64,000 bases of DNA from positions 1 through 64,000 of the forward strand of contig CAXTAK010000009.1 in NCBI GenBank assembly GCA_964242735.1, read 5' to 3'. The notes below the pieces were generated by a model that worked only from the letters and a program-made list of their open reading frames with translations, made no database searches and had not been told where the DNA came from. Position numbers and translations under genes: made by a program. This DNA is from CADCUY01 sp964242735. GTDB taxonomy: Bacteria; Actinomycetota; Actinomycetes; Actinomycetales; Quadrisphaeraceae. Below, piece after piece: positions 33,982 to 43,640 of the stretch; positions within the stretch are counted from its first letter, which is position 1; every line of letters starts with the position of its first letter.

Positions 33982-34001
33982 ACAAGAACAGTGCTTCTTG
34001 T
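33982..34001. promoter_or_regulatory. Perfect palindrome between ramB-like gene and pckG
   Basis: ACAAGAA (33982-33988), 6 nt, TTCTTGT (33995-34001). It starts 15 bp before the regulator's ATG and ends 78 bp before the PEP carboxykinase start, in an unusually AT-rich patch. A likely operator for the regulator itself. It does not match the published corynebacterial RamB consensus that I recall. Confidence 0.6.
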
Positions 34002-34079
34002 TGCGGTCAGCAGCTACCAGACGTGCCCATCAGTTGCGAACATGGCACACATCGCCCATCCTGCTACCCGAGGAGCCCC

Positions 34080-35897
<1,818 letters not shown>

Positions 35898-35899
35898 CC

Positions 35900-36428
35900 A
35901 GCGGCTCGTGGTGGGCGGCGCGGTCGCCCGAGGCGTGTCCGGGGCTGACCACGCCCAGGGTCCACGCCCGGGTGGAGCGCTGCCCGGCGCCGGCGGCTTC
36001 TGCGCGGCCGCGGCGGAAGGCCCGGTGCATCCCGGCCCGCCACAGGTCCTCGTAGGGGCGGCGCACCCGCAGGGGGCCCTCCCCGTGGTGGCCGCCCTGC
36101 ACGGGCAGGTCGCGCCAGGACCCGAGCACCAGCTGCGCGACCGCCCGCAGCGACCTGTCGCCCACCCGACGTCGAGCGCGCACCGGTCCGGGCGCCCGGC
36201 GAGCTCGGCCAGGCGGGTGTTCACCGTGTTCCGCAGCGCCACCTCCAGGACGGCGATGTCGGCCAGCGCCGCCGCGGCGAGGTCCCGGTCCCACAGGTGC
36301 AGCTCCAGGACGTCGGTGCCGGCGGCCTGCGCCGCATCTTCGTGGGTGCGCAGCCGCTCCAGGAGGATCCGCCTCGTCAGCGCAGCGCGCTCAGGCGCTG
36401 TGATGGGCGGAGGCGTGGGCACCGGCAC
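35900..36428 (-). pseudogene. Abi-family protein, frameshifted
   Basis: The N-terminal part (RAALTRRILLERLRTHEDAA, then DRDLAAAALADIAVLEVALR and NTVNTRLAELAGR) is the opening of an Abi-like (AbiD/AbiF) protein. The match continues only in another frame, entered near 36165: LRAVAQLVLGSWRDLPVQ, YEDLWRAGMHRAF and, after a further disturbed stretch, AAHHEPLVNG, which corresponds to the RNRxxHHE block. At least one frameshift, so probably inactive, unless the sequence has an error. Such proteins abort phage infection. Convergent with pckG. Confidence 0.6.
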
Positions 36429-36673
36429 TCCCCTCGACGACGCTCCTCGACTCCAGCACGAGCAGCCACTGCCGCAGGAGACGACATCCCCCCAGCCGCC
36501 TCTCCCGACCTGAGCCGTGAAGCGCCGGGGGTCCTCCGTGTCCGGGCCCGTCGCCGTCCTCGCGCGGGGTCACGGGTGGAACACCTGCGACGCAGGCCGC
36601 CCGGATCCAGCCCGCCCGGTGACGGACGGTGATCGTCGTCACCGACCGCAGCCCACCAGCGGCGGATCAGGGC
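36429..36673. other. Intergenic, nothing recognised
   Basis: 245 bp between the Abi-like pseudogene and the lasso B2 gene. I see no convincing small ORF, terminator or repeat. Confidence 0.3.
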
Positions 36674-37096
36674 TCATCGCGGGGCCAGGCGGTGGATCTC
36701 CCGGTACGAGCGCGCGGTCGCGTCGCCGGCCTCGACGTCGAGCCACGCGTGCGCGCGCACCGCCGCTCCCTCGCGGGCGACGCCGACGACCACCTCGCAG
36801 GGCACGGCGTGTGCCGCGAGCCACGCCTGCAGCACCAGGCACCGCTCCAGGCAGGTGGGGGAGGTGCGCGCCAGCACGGCCTCCACCCCGCGGCGCGCAC
36901 CGGCGGGCAGCGGCGGCGGGGGAGGGACCCGCGCGGTGACCCCGTCGGTGCGCAGCGACGCCGTCGCCGCGCGCAGCGACCGCCACGCCCACCACGCGGC
37001 GCGGGCGCCCGCCGGGCTGGACCGGCGCACCAGCGGTGCCCGCCGGTAGGCGCGCCACTCCTCGCGGGTGTGCAGCCGGGAGGGGTGCCCGCTCAT
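36674..37096 (-). CDS. Lasso-type B2 leader peptidase (transglutaminase-like)
   Basis: 140-residue protein of the lasso B2 family, a transglutaminase-like cysteine protease that removes the leader peptide. The catalytic triad is visible: Cys in SPTCLERCLVLQAWLAAH, His in AAVRAHAWLDVE and Asp just after it. Length and motif order match stand-alone B2 proteins. Its ATG overlaps the stop of the PqqD-like gene (ATGA), the classic B1-B2 coupling. The rest of the lasso-like set lies about 27-29 kb to the left, and no precursor is seen beside this pair. Confidence 0.85.
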   Translation of the reverse strand: MSGHPSRLHTREEWRAYRRAPLVRRSSPAGARAAWWAWRSLRAATASLRTDGVTARVPPPPPLPAGARRGVEAVLARTSPTCLERCLVLQAWLAAHAVPCEVVVGVAREGAAVRAHAWLDVEAGDATARSYREIHRLAPR

Positions 37097-37380
37097 CCCT
37101 CGATCAGGCGCTGGGCCCGGGCGGTGTCGAGGAAGGCCCCGACGTCGGCGGCGGCGCGCCCGCGGTCGACGTCGAAGCGGTCGACGAGCGCATGCTCCAG
37201 CGCCGCGCGGGTGGTGCCACCGGCCAGCAGCGACCACAGCACGGTGCCGCTGGCGTTGACGCCGGAGTAGGCGGAGGTCTCCAGGTCGAGCACGATCACC
37301 TCGCCGTCCACCTCGCGCCACGACACCGCCCCCGCGCGCAGCCGCAGGTGCCCCTGCTGTGCGCCGTCCTGCTCGGTCAT
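37093..37380 (-). CDS. PqqD-like RiPP recognition element (lasso B1)
   Basis: 95-residue RRE-domain protein that would bind the YxxP-type leader and hand it to the peptidase and cyclase. It shows the PqqD-like pattern SWREVDGEVIVLDLETSAYS, then NASGTVLWSLLAGGTTRAAL and a winged C-terminal helix region (DVGAFLDTARAQRLIEG). A GGGGGG ribosome-binding site lies 4-9 nt before the ATG. PQQ synthesis is excluded because no pqqA, pqqC or pqqE is present. Confidence 0.85.
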   Translation of the reverse strand: MTEQDGAQQGHLRLRAGAVSWREVDGEVIVLDLETSAYSGVNASGTVLWSLLAGGTTRAALEHALVDRFDVDRGRAAADVGAFLDTARAQRLIEG

Positions 37381-37649
37381 GTGCCCCCCCTGCTCTTGCG
37401 CCGAGGAGTCGACGGTAGCCGCGCGAGCCCGCCCGGGGGTCAGGTCGAGGTCGTTCGCGGCCCCGACCCCGACCGGCACGGGCTGCGCGCTGCCGCTACG
37501 CTCTGCCAGTTGCCCCGGCGAGGGACGTGCGCGCCAGCCGCGCGCCGCGCTCCGTGATCGACGTGGCGGAGTGCCTCCGCCCCGCGACGCCCGCATCCCG
37601 TCGGGTCGACGCCGAGCCGAGCACCGATCCCACGCACGAGGAGCACCCC

Positions 37650-38339
37650 ATGGCCATACCACCCCAGGGCACGCAGAACAACCAGGGCACGCAGCTGGTC
37701 GCCGAGACCCGCACCGAGTTCGGCAAGGGAGCCGCACGGCGCATCCGTCGTGACCGGAAGATCCCCGCCGTCATCTACGGCCACGGCGAGCCGGTGCGCC
37801 ACGTGAGCCTGCCCGGCCACGCCACCATGCTCGCCCTGAAGCTGCCCAACGCCCTGCTCTCCCTCGACCTCGGGGAGGGCCAGCCCACCCTGGCGGTGGT
37901 CAAGGACGTGCAGCGCGAGCCCGTCAAGCGCGCCATCGAGCACATCGACCTGGTGATCGTGCGCAGGGGCGAGCGCATCGAGGTCTCCGTGCCGGTGCAC
38001 CTGCAGGGCGAGGCCGCGCCGGGCACCGTGGTCACGGTGGAGCACAACACGCTGCTCGTCACCGCCGAGGCCACCCACCTGCCGGAGACCATCGTCGTCG
38101 ACGTCGAGGGCGCCGCCGTGGGCACCCGCATCACCGCCGCCGAGCTCGATCTGCCCGCCGGCACCGCGATCGCCGGTGACCCCGAGGCCGTCGTCGTCAC
38201 CGTCCTCGCCGCCCCGACCGCCGAGGACCTCGACGCCGAGCTCGCCGAGGCCGAGAGCGAGCTGGGCATCGAGCGCGACGAGAAGGACGTGGACGTCGAG
38301 GCCGCCGCCGCGGGCGAGGACGGCGACGCCGCCTCGTGA
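37650..38339 (+). CDS. rplY: 50S ribosomal protein L25 (TL5/Ctc form)
   Basis: 229-residue long form of L25, binding 5S rRNA. The N-terminal L25 domain begins VAETRTEFGKGAARRIRRDR and contains KIPAVIYGHGEPVRHVSL. The C-terminal TL5-type beta domain follows, and the tail is very acidic (EDLDAELAEAESELGIERDE and beyond). The ATG is preceded by GAGGAG. A TACGCT box near 37494 is a likely -10. Followed by pth, the usual actinobacterial order. Confidence 0.95.
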   Translation: MAIPPQGTQNNQGTQLVAETRTEFGKGAARRIRRDRKIPAVIYGHGEPVRHVSLPGHATMLALKLPNALLSLDLGEGQPTLAVVKDVQREPVKRAIEHIDLVIVRRGERIEVSVPVHLQGEAAPGTVVTVEHNTLLVTAEATHLPETIVVDVEGAAVGTRITAAELDLPAGTAIAGDPEAVVVTVLAAPTAEDLDAELAEAESELGIERDEKDVDVEAAAAGEDGDAAS

Positions 38340-38361
38340 CCCGAGTGCTCGCGACCCCGGC

Positions 38362-38952
38362 GTGAGCGCGGGTCCCTGGCTCGTGGTCGGGCTCGGCAAC
38401 CCCGGGCCCGACCACGCCGGGAACCGGCACAACGTCGGGGCGATGGTGCTCGACGAGCTCGCCGGGCGGGCGCGCACCGGCTTCAAGGCCCACCGGGGCG
38501 TCGCCCTCGTCGCCGAGGCCCGCCTGGGCCCACCGGGCGACTCGGGGGAGCGGGCGGTGCTCGCGAAGCCGACGTCGTGGATGAACCTCTCCGGCGGCCC
38601 GGTCGCCGGGGTCGCCCGGTACTACGGGGTGGAGCCCGCGCGCGTCGTGGTCGTGCACGACGAGCTCGACGTCGACTTCGCGCTCGTGCGCCTGAAGCTC
38701 GGCGGCGGTGAGGGCGGGCACAACGGGCTGCGCGACATCTCCAAGGCGCTCGGCACCCGTGACTACCTGCGGGTGCGGGTGGGCATCGGCCGGCCCCCCG
38801 GGCGGATGGACCCCGCCGACTTCGTGCTCCACGGGTTCTCCACGCCCGAGCGCAAGGAGCTGCCGTTCCTGCTCTCCGACGCCGCCGACGCCGTCGAGGC
38901 CGTCGTCCTCGAGGGGCTGGAGCGCGCGCAGCAGCGGGTCCACGCGCCCTGA
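38362..38952 (+). CDS. pth: Peptidyl-tRNA hydrolase
   Basis: 196-residue enzyme that releases tRNA from stalled peptidyl-tRNA. Conserved residues are all present: Asn in VVGLGNPGPDHAGNRHNVG, the catalytic His in GNRHNVG, KPTSWMNLSGGPV, Asp in VVHDELDVDF and Asn in GGGEGGHNGLRDI. GTG start, 22 bp after rplY, in the same operon. Confidence 0.96.
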   Translation: MSAGPWLVVGLGNPGPDHAGNRHNVGAMVLDELAGRARTGFKAHRGVALVAEARLGPPGDSGERAVLAKPTSWMNLSGGPVAGVARYYGVEPARVVVVHDELDVDFALVRLKLGGGEGGHNGLRDISKALGTRDYLRVRVGIGRPPGRMDPADFVLHGFSTPERKELPFLLSDAADAVEAVVLEGLERAQQRVHAP

Positions 38953-39014
38953 CCGCGCCCGGCGCTGCTGGTCCCGGGTGCTGTGATGTCTGACGTGGTC
39001 GCGCGGCGTGCTGA

Positions 39015-39490
39015 GCAGACCACCGCACCGGACCCCCGCGTCGACTCCCCCCGGACCGCCGCGCTCCCGGCAGCTCTGCCCCTCGCTGCTGCGAGATCAC
39101 GGAGGGGGTCCACCACGTGGTGCCGCACGAGCAGCGGCGGGACGGTCACGTGGCCATGCGGCTGACCGTCGCGCTCGACGCGGTCGCGCGCTCGGCCGGC
39201 CTGACGCCGGGAGGGTCGTCCACCCTGGGAGAGGGGAACGACTTCCGGGTGCCGGATCTGGGGCTCCACCGCGGTCAGCCCCCTGAGGGCGCGTACGTGC
39301 CGACGGCGGCCCTGGTCGTCGAGGTGCTCCCCCCCGGGACGAGACGTCCACCGAGCTCGGCTCCTACGCCCCCCGCGGGGCGGAGGAGATCTGGGTCGTG
39401 GACCCGCGGCAGCGGTCGGTGCGCAGCGCCCTCCTGGCCACCTCGGCGGTGGACGTCGCGCAGTCGTCGGCCTGGGTCGACCGACGGTGA
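39015..39490 (+). pseudogene. Uma2-family nuclease (DUF820), frameshifted
   Basis: CEITEGVHHVVPHEQRRDGH, MRLTVALDAVARSAGL and DFRVPDLGLHRGQPPEGAYV match the Uma2 (PD-(D/E)XK-like) fold up to VVEVL. There the frame is lost in a run of seven C at about 39331-39337. The match resumes one frame over with DETSTELGSYAPRGAEEIWV and VDPRQRSVRS to a natural stop. No start codon is visible and the N-terminus is short. A one-base deletion or a homopolymer sequencing error would explain the shift. Confidence 0.65.
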
Positions 39491-39752
39491 GGATCGACGT
39501 GCCAGCCGGTGGTGGTGGGCCGGGGCCGACAGCAGCGGTGTGACTCGTCGACTGACTGGCGTGGTGCCTTCGAGCTGACTCGTCCGCTCGTCGCTGTCGG
39601 CACCGGACAGGGCGAGGTGTCGCGCGCGACCCTCCGCCGGACGCAGGGTCGACCACCACGGTCGTGGATGACCGCGCCCCATCCACAGGGGAGGGTGCCG
39701 ACCCTCCGGGTGACGGAGGGTCGCCCGCGACAGGTGGGCCACCAGCTCGTCC
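39491..39752. other. Intergenic with repeated CGACCCTCCG inverted repeats
   Basis: 262 bp without a gene. The motif GACCCTCCG occurs at 39626-39636 and 39699-39708, and its complement CGGAGGGTCG at 39714-39723. The last two form a perfect 10-bp hairpin with a 5-nt loop, and the first pairs with the last over 11 bp. A REP-like element or terminator of the convergent genes is possible. Confidence 0.45.
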
Positions 39753-40502
39753 TCACCCTCGGCGAGCGCCCTCCTCGTCCGGACGTCGAGCGATGAAGAC
39801 GAGCTCTCGGCCCGGCCGGTCGGCTGCGCCGCGGACGTCGTCCACGACGTACCCGTGCGCCAGGAGTGAGGCCGTGACCTCCTCGCGGTCGCGGAACCTC
39901 AGCGTGGAGTCCGAGGTGAGCACCGCGCCGTCAGCGGCGAAGGAGTACGTCTGCCGGAAGGTGACCAGCGGCTCGCGCACGTCGGTCACCTCCACCCAGG
40001 TCTGCACCGCGCCGACGCCCTCGACGTGCGTGGTGCGGTGGGTCGCCGCCCGGGTCAACTCCCCCCACGCCCGCGCCGTCGGGTCGCGCGTCTCGAGCAC
40101 GAGGGTGCCGCCGGGGCGCAGCGCGGCCCGCACCCCGCGCAGGGTCGCCGCCCAGTCGGCGGGCTCGGAGATGGCCTGGGCGACGTTCCCCGTCATCGTG
40201 GCGAGGTCGACCTGCAGCGCGGGCAGGGCCGCGACATCGCCGTGGAACCACGTGACGGCCTCCGCGCCGGGCTTGGCCCGTGCCACGCGCAGCGAGTCGC
40301 TGGCGGGGTCGAGCCCCGTGACGGCGACGCCGCGGGCGGCGAGCAGCAGCGCGAACGTCCCCGTCCCGCACCCGACGTCCAGCACCTTCCGTGCGCCGAG
40401 CCCTTCGGCGATGGCTGCGTACGCATCCAGGTCGCCGCGGTCCGGGTCGAGCGCGTCGTAGACCGCCACCAGTCGAGGGTGCTCGAAGCAGGCGTCGACC
40501 AC
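39753..40502 (-). CDS. Class I SAM-dependent methyltransferase
   Basis: 249-residue methyltransferase. Motif I is KVLDVGCGTGTFALLLAARG, the acidic ribose-binding residue is in VTGLDPASDSLRVA, and motif II resembles DLATMTGNVAQAI. The substrate is unknown. GTG start. It stands alone between a decayed Uma2 gene and a gene-poor stretch, with no metabolic context. Confidence 0.82.
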   Translation of the reverse strand: MVDACFEHPRLVAVYDALDPDRGDLDAYAAIAEGLGARKVLDVGCGTGTFALLLAARGVAVTGLDPASDSLRVARAKPGAEAVTWFHGDVAALPALQVDLATMTGNVAQAISEPADWAATLRGVRAALRPGGTLVLETRDPTARAWGELTRAATHRTTHVEGVGAVQTWVEVTDVREPLVTFRQTYSFAADGAVLTSDSTLRFRDREEVTASLLAHGYVVDDVRGAADRPGRELVFIARRPDEEGARRG

Positions 40503-40634
40503 CGCGCGTCAGCCCCGGTGGGTGTGGTCGGCGATGGCGCCAGCCGAGGGGGTCAGCCCCCGAGCCAGTGGTGCACCGGCCACGGGCACCGTCGCCGGCA
40601 GCACGGGTGCCTCCCGACGCCTGGGGGTCATGAG

Positions 40635-40949
40635 GTGATCCGAGCAGCTCCCGCACTCGCGCGCCACGGCGTTTCCGACGCGGACCTGCTCCGCGTGGTC
40701 CTCGCCCGGGCGCTGCAGGAGGTCGCGTCAGCACCACCTGAGGGCACGGTGGCAGCGCGGGACCGGTCAGCGACCACGACGGGCACGCCCGCGCCCGTCA
40801 GCTCGCACGTCGAGCGGATCACGCAGGAGCGGGCCGATGAGGTGGCCACCGCGCTGGACACGACCGCGGAGGAGGGGCGCATCGCCCAGGCCGTCACCGA
40901 CGAGCCAGCTCCACCGGGCGGTGACGAGCCGGCGGCCCCCACGTCCTGA
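40635..40949 (+). CDS. Possible small protein, hypothetical
   Basis: A 104-residue frame starting GTG after a weak purine-rich stretch. The first third (VIRAAPALARHGVSDADLLR) faintly recalls BrnT-like toxins, and the tail is acidic and Pro-rich. There is no hydrophobic core I trust, and it may be chance coding potential in GC-rich DNA. The remaining sequence between 40503 and 41005 shows nothing else. Confidence 0.25.
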   Translation: MIRAAPALARHGVSDADLLRVVLARALQEVASAPPEGTVAARDRSATTTGTPAPVSSHVERITQERADEVATALDTTAEEGRIAQAVTDEPAPPGGDEPAAPTS

Positions 40950-41005
40950 CCCTCGTCGGTGCGGAGGCGTGCCACCGCGGGTGCCCCCGCGCGCAGGCCC
41001 CCGCG

Positions 41006-42115
41006 TCAGCCGCCGACGAGCGGGCGCAGCACGCGCAGGTAGCCCTGCGCCATCGCCTCGGAGCTGTACCCGTCGACGTGGGCGGTCCCGGCGGTGGCCT
41101 TCGCCCGGAGCACCTCCGGGTCGCGCAGGTGGCGCTCGATCGCCCCGGCCAGGGCGTCGAGCGACCCGACGGGCACGAGGTCGCCGTACGCGCCGCCCCC
41201 GACCAGCTCCCGCACCCCGACGCCGCAGTCCGCGGCCACCACGGGCACGCCCATCGCCATCGCCTCCAGCAGCGCCAGCGGCTGCCCCTCGTGCCGCGAG
41301 GACAGGCAGTACAGCGCCGCGGGCGCCACCACCGCCGGGGCGTCGCTGGTGAAGCCCGACAGCTCCACGGTGTCGCCGACGCCGAGCTCCTGCACCAGCG
41401 CCTCCAGGTCACCGCGCAGCGGGCCCTCCCCGGCGATGCGCAGGCGGTGCGGCACGACCGCGCGCACCCGGGCGTGCGCGCGGATCAGCAGGTCGAAGCC
41501 CTTCTGCTCGGTCAACCGGCCCAGGCCGACCACCACCGGCTCCCGGTCGGCGGGCAGGTCGGCGCGGACCGCCGCGGCGCGCTCGCGCAGGCCGTGGACG
41601 TCGCGCCCGTTGGCGATGTGGGTGACGCAGGGGGCCGGCACCCCCAGGGCCACGACCTCGTCGACGAGGTCGGCGGAGACGCACACGGCAGCACCGGCCC
41701 GGCCCAGCGCGGCGCGGCTGAGCCCGCGGAGCCGCGGGGGCACGAAGCGCTCGAGCATGTACGAGGGGCTGGCGTGCACGATGACCACGAACGGCTTGCG
41801 CAGCAGCCGGGCCGCCCACTGGGCGAGGATCAGCCCCTCACCGATCTCCGAGCCGCTCACCACGACGTCGGCGGCGCGCGCCTGCGCGAGCACGCGGGGG
41901 ACGATGCGCAGCACGGCGCTGCGGAACCGCTCGACCCGCGGCGTCCCCAGCACGACGTCCACGCCCTCGGTCGGCGCGGTGCGCCCCTGCGGCACGGGCT
42001 GCAGGGCCAGGACCGTGGTGGGGTGGCCGGCGCTGGTCCAGCGGCGGGCGAGGTCCAGGTCGACGCGCACCGCACCGTTCTCGTCGAGGACGTCGAGGAC
42101 GAGGAGCAGCTTCAC
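41006..42115 (-). CDS. Glycosyltransferase family 4 protein
   Basis: 369-residue GT-B glycosyltransferase. The C-terminal donor domain shows VVGLGRLTEQKGFDLLIRAH, LRIAGEGPLRGDLEALV and the E-x7-E region SSRHEGQPLALLEAMAMGVP. The N-terminal acceptor domain begins VKLLLVLDVLDENGAVRVDL. Sugar donor and acceptor are unknown; the next gene makes a UDP-uronic acid, so a uronic-acid-containing glycan is plausible. The GTG start has GGGAGG upstream. Confidence 0.87.
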   Translation of the reverse strand: MKLLLVLDVLDENGAVRVDLDLARRWTSAGHPTTVLALQPVPQGRTAPTEGVDVVLGTPRVERFRSAVLRIVPRVLAQARAADVVVSGSEIGEGLILAQWAARLLRKPFVVIVHASPSYMLERFVPPRLRGLSRAALGRAGAAVCVSADLVDEVVALGVPAPCVTHIANGRDVHGLRERAAAVRADLPADREPVVVGLGRLTEQKGFDLLIRAHARVRAVVPHRLRIAGEGPLRGDLEALVQELGVGDTVELSGFTSDAPAVVAPAALYCLSSRHEGQPLALLEAMAMGVPVVAADCGVGVRELVGGGAYGDLVPVGSLDALAGAIERHLRDPEVLRAKATAGTAHVDGYSSEAMAQGYLRVLRPLVGG

Positions 42116-42269
42116 GGGTCCCTCCCAGGGCTCGGGGCGGGCCGCTGCGGCTGGGGGACGGCGGGCGCCGCTGCCGCGGCCGCTGCGCCGGGGCCACTGT
42201 GGCACGGAGAGTGGATCACCGCCGCCCCGCGCTGATGACGGCAGGGTGCCGGCGGCGGGTCATCGGGGC

Positions 42270-43532
42270 TCACAACCGGGTGACGGCGGCCCCGGTCAGC
42301 ACCCCGCGGGTGTCCAGCACCGGTGTCGTACCCGTCTCCAGCAGCGCCAGGTCCAGGGCCTCGTGGTCGGTGAGCAGCACCACGACGTCGGCGGCGGCGA
42401 CCTGCGCGGCATCCAGGACCACCAGCTCCACGCCGTCGGGAGCCCTCACGGGGTCCACGTGGGGGTCCGCGGCGCGCAGCACGGCGCCGCGAGCGGCCAG
42501 CAGCTCCACGACCCGCAGCGAGGGGGCCTCGCGGACGTCGCCGCTGCCGCGCTTGTACGCCAGGCCCACCAGCAGCACCGCCGCGCCGCGCACCGCGCGG
42601 GCGGTGTCGTTGAGCAGGTCGGTGACGCGCGCGACGACGTAGTCGGGCATGTGGTCGTTGATGTCGTTGGCGAGTTCCACGAAGCGGAAGGCGTGTCCGA
42701 GCTCGCGCTTGACCTGCCACGACAGGTAGCTGGGGTCGATGGGCAGGCAGTGCCCGCCCACCCCGGGCCCGGGGGTGAAGCGCAGGAACCCGAAGGGCTT
42801 GGTCGAGGCCGCGTCGATGGCGTCCCACACGTCGATGCCCATCGCGCGGGCGAAGACGGCGAGCTCGTTGACCAGCGCGATGTTCACGTGGCGGAAGGTG
42901 TTCTCCAGCAGCTTCGCCAGCTCCGCCTCCCGGGGGCTCGCGGCGGCCACCGTCGTGTCGACGAGGGTGTCGTAGAAGGCGCGGACGGCTGCCAGGGAGG
43001 TGGCGTCGACCCCCGAGACGACCTTGGGGGTGGTCACCAGCGTCCACCGGGCGTTGCCGGGGTCGATGCGCTCGGGGGAGTACCCGACGCGGACCTCGCC
43101 GGGCCCCCCGCCGGCGCGCAGGCCGCTGCCGGCCTCCAGCAGCGGCACCAGGAGCTGCTCGGTGGTGCCCGGGTACGTCGTGGACTCCAGGACCACCGTG
43201 GACCCGGGCGTGGCCAGGGGTGCGAGCTGGCGGGCGGCGGCCTCGATGAAGGACAGGTCCGGGGCGCCCTCCCGCAGGGGGGTGGGCACGGTGATCACCG
43301 CGACGTCGAAGCCCGCGGCGTCGCCAGGCTGGGTGCTGGGGCGGTAGCGGCCGGTGCTCAGCGCGGCGGCGAGCTGGGTGGAGGTGACGTCGTCGACGTA
43401 GCTGCGGCCGGCGTGCAGGTCGCCGGCGCGGCGGGGGTCGACCTCCAGGCCCACCACGTCGTGGCCGACGTCGACGGCGCGCACCGCGAGGGGGAGGCCG
43501 ACGTAGCCCTGACCGACGACGACGACGCGCAT
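42270..43532 (-). CDS. UDP-sugar 6-dehydrogenase (WecC/UDP-GlcNAc dehydrogenase-like)
   Basis: 420-residue nucleotide-sugar dehydrogenase performing two successive NAD oxidations at C6. The N-terminal Rossmann motif is MRVVVVGQGYVGLPLAVRAV, the central KLLENTFRHVNIALVNELA binds the sugar nucleotide, and the catalytic Cys is in PGPGVGGHCLPIDPSY. The FRHVN and HCLPIDP pattern resembles the WecC/UDP-N-acetyl sugar group more than UDP-glucose dehydrogenase. Divergent from mfd; the glycosyltransferase follows after 154 bp. Confidence 0.9.
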   Translation of the reverse strand: MRVVVVGQGYVGLPLAVRAVDVGHDVVGLEVDPRRAGDLHAGRSYVDDVTSTQLAAALSTGRYRPSTQPGDAAGFDVAVITVPTPLREGAPDLSFIEAAARQLAPLATPGSTVVLESTTYPGTTEQLLVPLLEAGSGLRAGGGPGEVRVGYSPERIDPGNARWTLVTTPKVVSGVDATSLAAVRAFYDTLVDTTVAAASPREAELAKLLENTFRHVNIALVNELAVFARAMGIDVWDAIDAASTKPFGFLRFTPGPGVGGHCLPIDPSYLSWQVKRELGHAFRFVELANDINDHMPDYVVARVTDLLNDTARAVRGAAVLLVGLAYKRGSGDVREAPSLRVVELLAARGAVLRAADPHVDPVRAPDGVELVVLDAAQVAAADVVVLLTDHEALDLALLETGTTPVLDTRGVLTGAAVTRL

Positions 43533-43626
43533 GGGCCCCACCCTCGCTGCTGGGCGGGCCCGGGAGGGGCGCTTCGGCGGTGGTGGTGCCGCCCTCGCCA
43601 CCGGCGCCGGTGTCGGAGGCGCCGCC

Positions 43627-43640
43627 TACCCTTGACGTCC
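43627..43640 (+). promoter_or_regulatory. -10 box of a leaderless promoter (mfd)
   Basis: TACCCT (43627-43632) then 8 nt to the GTG at 43641. It supports this start, which is otherwise obscured by a very long in-frame upstream extension. Confidence 0.45.

Noticed and set aside
37093..37380. PqqD of pyrroloquinoline quinone synthesis
   Set aside because: No pqqA, pqqB, pqqC or pqqE is nearby, and the gene is coupled to a lasso-type B2 peptidase.
40635..40949. Toxin-antitoxin pair with a BrnT-like toxin
   Set aside because: The similarity is limited to about 20 residues and no antitoxin frame is convincing. Kept only as a low-confidence hypothetical.
41094..43640. A 2053-residue open frame ending with mfd
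   Set aside because: The first 850 codons are antisense to the dehydrogenase and glycosyltransferase genes and have shadow-frame composition (Arg/Pro/Thr-rich). The Mfd family begins near 43641, next to a -10 box.
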